From JAFMKE01 sp047621945 (GTDB lineage: Bacteria > Bacteroidota > Bacteroidia > Chitinophagales > UBA8649), in the NCBI GenBank assembly GCA_047621945.1, contig JBLHMK010000037.1, forward strand, positions 1 to 18,410: a stretch of DNA of 18,410 nt, written 5' to 3'. The position numbers and the translations under genes are program-made. The notes below the pieces were generated by a model, which saw only the letters and a list, made by a program, of their open reading frames with translations, ran no database searches and was not told the DNA's origin. Each line of letters begins with the position of its first letter. Position 1 is the stretch's first letter. This document shows positions 6,332-12,751 of the stretch, one piece after another.

Positions 6332-8695
6332 TTAGCTTTTTTCTATTGCTTCCATAATTTGATCCATAGTAATGTCGCCATTCTTTTGTGTCGGTTCAAA
6401 GTAGGATAACTCCACTCTTAAGGCACGAAGTCCTGTGATTCCTTGAAGATCTTCAAGCTCATAGTCTTCGATTGCTAGGTTTTTCAAATAACCCTTGGCT
6501 TGAAGAAAATTGATATACTCTCTATACTCCCTAGCATCCTGTTCGTTCGAATAGATAATGGCAATTTTACCAGGTTCAGTAATACGTTCGTTAGTTCCTT
6601 TGATATGAGCCTTATCTACTCTTTTCTTCACGATTTCATAGCGAGCATTATACGCACCTTCTACATCAAAGCGTTTTTCATCCATTCGGAAATGAATCGA
6701 TAACGGTGCACTGTAGGCTAGGATTAAAGAAGCGACTTCCAAAGGAGTAGCAAGAGACTTTTGCAATGAGTTAAACTTGTTCTCCATTTCACACATTACT
6801 ATCAACTGCCATAAACGAAGATTACGAGTAAACACTGGATCGTAGGTCTCGTTTTGAGAAATAGATTGACCAATGTAAATATTAAATTCAACACCATCAG
6901 TTTTGTAACGTTCAAAGTAGTGCGGGAACATTTCCTGAGCTTCTATTTGTTTTTCGTCAAGGAACGTTGCCAGCGTTTGATTGGTAAGACCCACACTTTC
7001 ATCAAAGTTCTTTCTTAAATCATAAACTAGGTTCAAGACAGGATCTAATAATGAGTTGTAGTCCTCAACCAACTTAGCAAAAATTGGCCCTGACTTTTTT
7101 AAATGGGCAAAAAGAGGATTTATCTCAGCCTTGACAAAGCCCAATATCTTGTTTTCGCTTCCCGCTAATAGTCCCTTCTTGATTTCTTTTCTATGCAGAT
7201 CGGTACGATGTATCAATTCTTCATAAATGGGCATGCGTTTCTGTTTGTACGCTTGAACTAATACTTTTTTCACAGCACTCATTTGGGTCATCAAGTCAGC
7301 TTGAACAGCCTCGTTTCTTTTATCTGAAGAGCCTTTTAAATCAAGCTGTCCATATAAAGGATAAACCTTCTTGAAGACGATATCGTCGAATCTAGGGTGT
7401 TCTCCCTTTTCTTGAGCTTCAAGATAGGTTTTAGCTTCTTTCACAAAACGCCATTTCACTGCAGGATGGATCGTGGTACATTCCTGCTGAATAACCGCTT
7501 CAATCGTGTTACTAAACTCTATTCTAAACCGGCTAGAAGCCATAGAAATTATGGGTAAAACTTCTTCTAGCTTTTTCAAGGAAGCAGGAGTTAAATCATA
7601 TTTGTTTTTCGACCCTAATTCTAAAAATCCAAGAAACTCATCATTGTTAATCAAGGGCGCTATTAGATAACTCTGAATGCCTTGAGCTTGAAGTACCTTT
7701 GAAAATTGGCATTCAGATTGTTCCACGTACTTTTCTATATTGGAAATGGCCATAGGATGTTTTTTTTCAACAATCAACTTATAGCTCGCATCACACATTG
7801 ATTCATGACATTTCAAAGTCTCATTGTTACCTAACATCAAACTAGGCATACCATCTTTTTCTGAGGTTTGGAAGGTGTCATTTTCGTACATGGTAAAACC
7901 TGCGATAAGGTCTTTGTTGTTAAAAATTACTTTCAAGCTATTTTGTACTTTTTCAAAAGTGTCATTCGATTTTACCAATAAATCTGAGGTAATCTGTGAA
8001 AGTGCTTGGTCAATAGTAACATCCATTAAATTGGCAATACCAATACCTCTCATAATCCAACTATTCGGTGGAAATTTCTTCTTCCATAGATCAATATCCG
8101 TAAAGTTGTCAATTAGCTCAATGTAATCCTCATGTGTGATCTCAATGGCCTTTTCAGTTGGAAACATTTCAATCATATCTGCATTGAAGGCAATTCGATA
8201 AGTGTGCGTAATACTGGAATCTTTATAAGGAATTTCAACAACCATAGGAACGCCACTCTCAACAGGGAAGTGGTAGTATGAACCTAAAATAGCCGAACAA
8301 CCGAATACGTAAAGAAGGTCTTCTGTAAATCCTTTCGGAGCAAATGAGAAACCATCTATTGACTGATCATGAATACTTTTAAACCGTGTAGAGTTGTAAA
8401 AGCTTTCAAAATTAAATGGAGGGGTAAGTGCTTTAATTTCATTAGTCAATAAAGCCTCTGGGAATAATACCCTAGATAATTTAGCAATCGGTTCTTTATA
8501 CTTTTCTAAAAGACTAAAATCACTAAAACCTTCTCTCAGCATTGGATACGGCTCGACTTCTTTGAGTAAGTTCTTGGCAAAAGCAGCAACGTTTGGATCA
8601 CTATCCTTGCATTGTTGCTCAAGGGATTCATATATTTTGTAAAAACTTATTTTCGAAACCGATGGAAATAGCACTTCTCTTCCATTAAAAATCAT
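6332..8695 (-). CDS. Large GAF-domain protein of unknown role
   Basis: A soluble protein of 787 aa without a signal peptide or membrane segments. Residues about 240-390 look like a GAF domain: a helix (LSQITSDLLVKSND), sheet strands around DLIAGFTMYEN, and a closing QSYLIAPLINNDEFLGFLEL strand pair followed by the LKKLEEVLPIISMASSRF helix. The N-terminal 230 and C-terminal 390 residues are helical and match no domain I recognise; no kinase, cyclase, GGDEF or DNA-binding motif is visible. Proteins of this architecture, about 780-800 aa, recur in Bacteroidota. GAF domains usually bind small ligands or act in redox/light sensing. The ATG at 8695 is preceded by a candidate TAACTTTG promoter box at 8725-8732. 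The NTF2-like pseudogene lies downstream on the same strand. Confidence 0.88.
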   Translation of the reverse strand: MIFNGREVLFPSVSKISFYKIYESLEQQCKDSDPNVAAFAKNLLKEVEPYPMLREGFSDFSLLEKYKEPIAKLSRVLFPEALLTNEIKALTPPFNFESFYNSTRFKSIHDQSIDGFSFAPKGFTEDLLYVFGCSAILGSYYHFPVESGVPMVVEIPYKDSSITHTYRIAFNADMIEMFPTEKAIEITHEDYIELIDNFTDIDLWKKKFPPNSWIMRGIGIANLMDVTIDQALSQITSDLLVKSNDTFEKVQNSLKVIFNNKDLIAGFTMYENDTFQTSEKDGMPSLMLGNNETLKCHESMCDASYKLIVEKKHPMAISNIEKYVEQSECQFSKVLQAQGIQSYLIAPLINNDEFLGFLELGSKNKYDLTPASLKKLEEVLPIISMASSRFRIEFSNTIEAVIQQECTTIHPAVKWRFVKEAKTYLEAQEKGEHPRFDDIVFKKVYPLYGQLDLKGSSDKRNEAVQADLMTQMSAVKKVLVQAYKQKRMPIYEELIHRTDLHRKEIKKGLLAGSENKILGFVKAEINPLFAHLKKSGPIFAKLVEDYNSLLDPVLNLVYDLRKNFDESVGLTNQTLATFLDEKQIEAQEMFPHYFERYKTDGVEFNIYIGQSISQNETYDPVFTRNLRLWQLIVMCEMENKFNSLQKSLATPLEVASLILAYSAPLSIHFRMDEKRFDVEGAYNARYEIVKKRVDKAHIKGTNERITEPGKIAIIYSNEQDAREYREYINFLQAKGYLKNLAIEDYELEDLQGITGLRALRVELSYFEPTQKNGDITMDQIMEAIEKS

Positions 8696-8724
8696 AGCAA
8701 GTAGGTTTAATTATATGTATAAAC

Positions 8725-8732
8725 CAAAGTTA
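8725..8732 (-). promoter_or_regulatory. Candidate -7 box (TAACTTTG) for the GAF-domain gene
   Basis: On the minus strand TAACTTTG matches TAnnTTTG exactly and lies 29 bases before the start codon, giving a leader of about 20-25 bases. A GTTTATC sequence about 20 bases further upstream is a poor -33 match. The rest of 8733-8884 is AT-rich and shows nothing else I can name. Confidence 0.42.
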
Positions 8733-8884
8733 GCCAAGAATAGTGCGATAAACGACCATCGGTTTTCATATAGCTCTGTTTAGAGGAAAAGCCACGATAA
8801 AATTTGATGTCTTCCTGGGGTCTATTTACCATTTTAAAAATTCATACATATTAATTACTTTTACTTTGTAAACACCTTAAACCC

Positions 8885-9407
8885 CAGCTATCATTATCTT
8901 GAGCGAAGCAGTGGCTAAGGACTTTCTAATAATTAGTAGCTTTCAGCTACAACTAATATAAACTCATTCATAAAGCAAAACTTCAATCAAGCCCTCAGCT
9001 GTCCTTAGCTTGAGCGAAGCAGTGGCTAAGGACTTTCTAATAATTAGTAGCTTTCAGCTACGACTAATGTAAACTCATTCATAAAGCAAAACTTCCCAGC
9101 TGTCCTTAGCTTGAGCAAAGCAATGGCTAGGGACTTTCTAATAATTAGTAGCTTTCAGCTACGACTAATGTAAACTCATTCATAAAGCAAAACTTCCCAG
9201 CTGTCCTTAGCTTGAGCGAAGCAGTGGCTAAGGACTTTCTAATAATTAGTAGCTTTCAGCTACGACTAATGTAAACTCATTCATAAAGCAAAACTTCCCA
9301 GCTGTCCTTAGCTTGAGCAAAGCAATGGCTAGGGACTTTCTAATAATTAGTAGCTTTCAGCTACGACTAATGTAAACTCATTCATAAAGCAAAACTTCAA
9401 TCAAGCC
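8885..9407. repeat. Left REP-type array, five units
   Basis: Five head-to-tail units begin with CAGCT at 8885, 8996, 9097, 9198 and 9299; the spacings are 111, 101, 101 and 101. Each unit contains a CCTTAGC hairpin, a GTAG hairpin and a copy of the last seven codons of the transposase, including its stop (on the minus strand). Unit 1 is the outermost and most diverged, and has an extra AATCAAGCC that reappears at the gene-proximal end of unit 5 (9399-9407). Units 2 and 4 are identical. Units 3 and 5 share the same three base differences from them. There are no unique spacers, so this is not a CRISPR array. Confidence 0.95.
9304..9364. repeat. Hairpin pair of the left array (gene-proximal unit)
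   Basis: The large hairpin has stem GTCCTTAGC (9304-9312) with GCTAGGGAC (9328-9336) around a 15-base loop; units 2 and 4 have the perfect partner GCTAAGGAC. The small hairpin GTAGCT-TTC-AGCTAC is at 9350-9364, flanked by ATTA and TAAT that can extend the stem past a GAC bulge. GTAG at the foot of a hairpin is the hallmark tetranucleotide of REPs recognised by RAYTs. Confidence 0.85.
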
Positions 9408-9935
9408 GTGCTTTCCCGCATAGTTTCTTGCACTACTATATTTATATTCTTCAGCATAATCAACAAGACCTGCCACAACTGGGTTATTGTGAATGTAGTG
9501 TAACTTTTGAAGAGCAAAACTATTTAAGTCAGGAAGTAGTTCTTTTGGCTGATTGTCTTGTCTCCAAAACTGGAACTTCGTGTTTCTTGAATTATTCAAT
9601 CCAGCGTTTTTAAAGAGCCATAACATCCAATCCTTTCTGCTTTCCTTTACGTTCGACTGAATAGCTTTTATTATTTCCTTACTGGTGAAAGATTTAAAAT
9701 CTCTTAAGGTAGAACTTAAGTCGCCATGCTGGGAACTACAGATTAAGTGCAAGTGATTACTCATCAAACACCAAGCATAAAGATTAAGTCCCTTTTTAGT
9801 TTGACAATATTTCAAGCTGACTATAATGATTTGAGCATATTCTGGTTTCGTGAAAACATCAAGCCATTGAACAACAGCAAAACTTAAAAAATATATTCCT
9901 TTTGGATTTCTGATTTTATATCCGTCCTTGGCCAT
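9378..9935 (-). CDS. REP-associated tyrosine transposase (RAYT, Y1/HUH family)
   Basis: A single-strand DNA nuclease/transposase relative of IS200/IS605 TnpA, 185 aa from the ATG at 9935. The HUH motif is in WCLMSNHLHLI (His61, His63). The catalytic tyrosine is Tyr147 in LHYIHNNPVVAGLV, a signature of RAYTs, followed by YKYSSARNY. The frame is open further upstream to a TTG at 10004, but that extension runs into the right repeat array and lacks family character, so MAKDGYKIRNPKG is chosen as start. RAYTs cut single-stranded REP hairpins at a site near a GTAG foot, and both flanks here carry such hairpins. The last residues (EVLLYE and stop) are encoded inside the left repeat unit. All catalytic residues are present, so the enzyme may be active. 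Confidence 0.93.
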   Translation of the reverse strand: MAKDGYKIRNPKGIYFLSFAVVQWLDVFTKPEYAQIIIVSLKYCQTKKGLNLYAWCLMSNHLHLICSSQHGDLSSTLRDFKSFTSKEIIKAIQSNVKESRKDWMLWLFKNAGLNNSRNTKFQFWRQDNQPKELLPDLNSFALQKLHYIHNNPVVAGLVDYAEEYKYSSARNYAGKHGLIEVLLYE

Positions 9936-9981
9936 AAGACAAATGTATAGTTGCAGATTTATATGTTTGAAATGAATTAGT

Positions 9982-10492
9982 GCATTGAAGTCATCAATTA
10001 GCAATTTAAATGAATCTTGATTGATTAACTCAATAGTATGAGGTAGCTACAAGCTACCATTTATTGAATACTCCTTAGCATCCGCTGTGCTCATGCTAAG
10101 GAGAGCTTAGCATTGAAGTCATCAATTAGCAATTTAAATGAATCTTGATTGATTAACTCAATAGTATGAGGTAGCTACAAGCACCCATTTATTGAATACT
10201 CCTTAGCATCCGCTGTGCTCATGCTAAGGAGAGCTTAGCATTGAAGTCATCAATTAGCAATTTAAATGAATCTTGATTGATTAACTCAATAGTATGAGGT
10301 AGCTACAAGCACCCATTTATTGAATACTCCTTAGCATCCGCTGTGCTCATGCTAAGGAGAGCTTAGTGCATTGAAGTCATCAATTAGCAATTTAAATGAA
10401 TCTTGATTGATTAACTCAATAGTTCGAGGTAGCTACAAGCTACCATTTATTAAATACTCCTTAGTATATGCTTCACTCATGCTAAGGAGAGC
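9982..10492. repeat. Right REP-type array, four units
   Basis: Four head-to-tail units begin with GCATTGAAGTCATCAATTAG at 9982, 10110, 10238 and 10368; the spacings are 128, 128 and 130. Each has a non-palindromic part from the upstream flank of the transposase gene, then the GGTAGCT hairpin, then the CTCCTTAGCAT hairpin. Unit 1 is contiguous with the transposase leader. Units 2 and 3 share two substitutions (AGCTACC to AGCACCC) that break the small hairpin. Unit 4, the outermost, is the most diverged (loop TATGCTTCACTC). The array ends 55 bases before prfB. Confidence 0.95.
10042..10103. repeat. Hairpin pair of the right array (gene-proximal unit)
   Basis: The small hairpin GGTAGCT-ACA-AGCTACC is at 10042-10058. 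The large hairpin CTCCTTAGCAT (10071-10081) with ATGCTAAGGAG (10093-10103) is a perfect 11-bp stem around an 11-base loop. Order and sequence mirror the left-array pair. Confidence 0.88.
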
Positions 10493-10518
10493 ATCGTAAT
10501 TTAAACGACATATTTACC

Positions 10519-10526
10519 TATCTTCG
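10519..10526 (+). promoter_or_regulatory. Candidate -7 box (TATCTTCG) of the prfB-galKT operon
   Basis: TATCTTCG resembles TAnnTTTG with one mismatch and lies 29 bases before the prfB start. It is confined to the 55 bases between the repeat array and prfB. TTTA near 10500 is a possible -33 element. Confidence 0.38.
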
Positions 10527-10547
10527 CAGCCTACATTAAAAACAATT

Positions 10548-11628
10548 ATGACAGCCGATCAGTATAAGGAAATAAGAGAGAAAACTAACTCTCTGGGGAG
10601 GTATCTTTGACATTGCCGACCGAAATATCAAAATAGAAGAAACGACTAAAGTATCTGCTCAATCCGGTTTTTGGGATGACCCTCAACGTGCTGAAATCAT
10701 GCTCAAAGAAATGAGCAAGGAGAAGTATTGGGTCAACTTATACAACGGGGTAACCGAAGCCATTGACGACCTTGAAGTCATGCAAGAGTTTTATGCCCTT
10801 GGTGAACTTACCGAAGAAGAACTCGAAGAGACTTATCAAAAATGCCTGGGCTTAGTTGAAGAACTAGAGTTCAAGTCGACCCTCAATAAAGAAGAAGATG
10901 CGCTGCATGCCATACTAGAAATAAATGCGGGTGCTGGTGGAACAGAAAGTTGCGACTGGACACAAATGCTCATGCGGATGTATATTATGTGGGCGGAACG
11001 TAATGGCTTTAAAGTTAGAGAACTTAATCGTCAAGATGGAGATGTGGTAGGACTGCGATCAATCTCTTTAGAAATCATAGGCGACTATGCCTATGGCCAA
11101 CTGAAAGGGGAGAACGGGGTGCATCGTTTGGTGCGGGTAAGTCCATTCAACTCGCAAGGGAAACGAATGACTACTTTTTCATCGGTCTTTGTACATCCCA
11201 TGATTGATGATACTATAGAAATAGAAATTAGCCCAGCCGATTTAGATTGGGATACCTACCGAGCAAGTGGAGCAGGTGGACAGCATATTAATAAAGTGGA
11301 AACGGCAGTTCGTGTGCGACACGCACCTTCAGGAATTGTGGTCGAATGCCAAGAGAGTCGCTCGCAACACGGAAATAGAGAAACAGCTTTGAAGATGTTG
11401 AAGTCGCAGTTGTACGAAAAAGAACTCGAAAGACGAATGGCTGAACGAGAGAACGTTGAAGCGGGTAAGATGAAGAATGAATGGGGCTCACAGATTCGTT
11501 CTTATGTACTTGACGATAGAAGAGTGAAAGATCACCGAACCAATCACGAATCTCGAAATACAGATGCCGTGCTAGATGGTCACATTGATGATTTCTTGAA
11601 AGTTTTCCTTTTACATAATCACAAGTAA
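10548..11628 (+). CDS. prfB: Peptide chain release factor 2 (programmed +1 frameshift)
   Basis: Releases peptides at UGA and UAA codons. The gene starts at ATG 10548 with MTADQYKEIREKTNSLGRYL, then meets an in-frame TGA (10608-10610). Translation must slip +1 at CTT so that the coding sequence is 10548-10607 joined to 10609-11628, giving 359 aa, close to the family's ~365. After the join the sequence reads DIADRNIKIEE and SGFWDD, normal for RF2. The RF2 anticodon-like tripeptide SPF is at residues 198-200 (RVSPFNSQGKR) and the catalytic GGQ at 243-245 (SGAGGQHINKVETAVR). The site at 10595-10611 has every element of the known autoregulatory switch, in which low RF2 favours frameshifting. The stop TAA overlaps the galK ATG by one base, which implies translational coupling. 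Confidence 0.96.
10595..10611 (+). promoter_or_regulatory. prfB programmed frameshift signal
   Basis: GGGGAGG (10595-10601), an internal Shine-Dalgarno-like stimulator, is followed three bases later by the slip codon CTT, then the stop TGA with a 3' C (CTT TGA C). This matches the E. coli prfB arrangement AGGGGG TAT CTT TGA C almost base for base. It makes RF2 synthesis depend on RF2 shortage. Confidence 0.95.
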
Positions 11629-12749
11629 TGAAGACGAGGCTGCGAGATTCTTTTTTTCTACACTATCAAAAAGATGCGGATATATTGGTGCAAGCACCTT
11701 GCAGAATCAATATTATTGGAGAACATACTGACTATAATGGCGGATTGGTATTACCCGCCGCTATCAATTATCATATCTATTTTGCAGTAGCTCAAACTGT
11801 CGCTCCTGTGGTGTTTATTTACGATGAGAATAAAGACAAACGTTTCTCATACTCACTAGACGAAGAACTAGACCTCGATGGTTTATCTCAATGGCGGAAG
11901 TACTATTACGGCGCAATAAAAATCTTACAAGAAAAACATGAACTCCCCGGCTTCCAAGTTTTAAAAGTGGGGAAGGCACCTATAGGCGCGGGAATTAGTA
12001 GCTCTGCGGCCTTATGTTGCGGATTCATTTATAGTCTCAATGAATTGTTCCATTTAGGGCTCGATCGCTGGACAATAGCCAAACTAGCTCGCAGAGTCGA
12101 ACAAGAATACGTGGGCTTGCAATGTGGTATCATGGATCAGTTTGCGGTACTCTTTGGTGAAAGCAATAAAGCTTTGTCATTGAACTGTTCAGATTTAAGC
12201 TACACCACACATGATATCAAGCTTAAGGATTATCGTTTCATGCTGATCAATAGTCAAGTGAAGCACAATTTGGCTGATTCGGCTTATAATGAGCGCGTAG
12301 AAGAAATGAATGAGGTAAGACGTCTGTTGGGTAAGCAAGATTTGAATGCAGCGTCAAAAGAAGAAGTATTGGGCCTGCCAGAAGTATTGTCTAGAAGAAT
12401 GCAACATCACTTGTTTGAAAACCAACGGGTAAAGAGCATGATCGCAGCCTTGGAAGATGATGATTATTTTAAAGCTGGAAATATCTTACATGCTGGACAT
12501 ATTAGTTTGCAAGAGTATTATGAAGTGACTTGCGAAGAGACCGACTTTTTAGTGGAGACTTTGTTAGATGCAGGTGCGCCTGGCGCTCGTCAAATGGGTG
12601 GAGGATTCGGTGGTTGTGTATTGGCCTTAGTGAAAGAAAAAGATGCTGCGGCGATTGCTGAATACTGTTTTAAGGAATATTCGAATCGCTTCAATTTAGA
12701 TTTAGTTTTTTATAACTTCGAAATCACTTCTGGTGTCAGTACCTTATAA
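11628..12749 (+). CDS. galK: Galactokinase
   Basis: Phosphorylates galactose to galactose-1-phosphate with ATP, the first committed step of the Leloir pathway; GHMP kinase family, cytosolic, 373 aa. The galactokinase signature INIIGEHTDYNGG is at residues 27-39, the ATP-binding loop PIGAGISSSAAL at 118-129, the catalytic base Asp170 in GIMDQF, and motif 3 MGGGFGG at 323-329. One oddity: the usual APGR just before the signature reads APCR here (Cys25, TGC in place of GGC); the rest of the substrate-binding residues are kept. The ATG overlaps the prfB stop by one base and galT follows after 2 bases, so the three genes form one transcription unit. Confidence 0.96.
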   Translation: MKTRLRDSFFLHYQKDADILVQAPCRINIIGEHTDYNGGLVLPAAINYHIYFAVAQTVAPVVFIYDENKDKRFSYSLDEELDLDGLSQWRKYYYGAIKILQEKHELPGFQVLKVGKAPIGAGISSSAALCCGFIYSLNELFHLGLDRWTIAKLARRVEQEYVGLQCGIMDQFAVLFGESNKALSLNCSDLSYTTHDIKLKDYRFMLINSQVKHNLADSAYNERVEEMNEVRRLLGKQDLNAASKEEVLGLPEVLSRRMQHHLFENQRVKSMIAALEDDDYFKAGNILHAGHISLQEYYEVTCEETDFLVETLLDAGAPGARQMGGGFGGCVLALVKEKDAAAIAEYCFKEYSNRFNLDLVFYNFEITSGVSTL

Positions 12750-12751
12750 TT

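Larger units (their letters stand above)
8885..10492 (-). mobile_element. RAYT element with both ends tandemly amplified
   Basis: A unit made of a left repeat array (8885-9407), a REP-associated tyrosine transposase gene on the minus strand (9378-9935) and a right repeat array (9982-10492). Reading outward from the gene, each side shows a small hairpin GTAGCT-NNA-AGCTAC followed by a larger CCTTAGC hairpin. The two big hairpins match at 25 of 33 positions when read outward, so the ends are imperfect inverted repeats. No target-site duplication or second transposase is visible. The element sits between the GAF-domain gene and prfB and ends 55 bases before the prfB start. RAYTs are domesticated relatives of IS200/IS605 transposases and are generally single copy. 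Confidence 0.82.

Noticed and set aside
7824..8126. 100-aa plus-strand reading frame inside the GAF-domain gene
   Set aside because: It lies entirely antisense to a well-supported gene and shows no family features; likewise other frames overlapping galK, FTR1 and the sulfatase-like gene.
8885..9407. Possible CRISPR array
   Set aside because: Units of about 101 bp follow one another directly without unique spacers, contain hairpins and transposase codons, and no cas gene is nearby.
9936..10004. N-terminal extension of the transposase from TTG 10004
   Set aside because: The extra 23 residues partly lie in the right repeat unit and do not resemble RAYT N termini; ATG 9935 gives a normal family start.
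10699..11628. RF2 as a shorter protein starting at ATG 10699
   Set aside because: Family-typical residues precede it back to the frameshift site, and a complete prfB slip signal joins them to the start at 10548.
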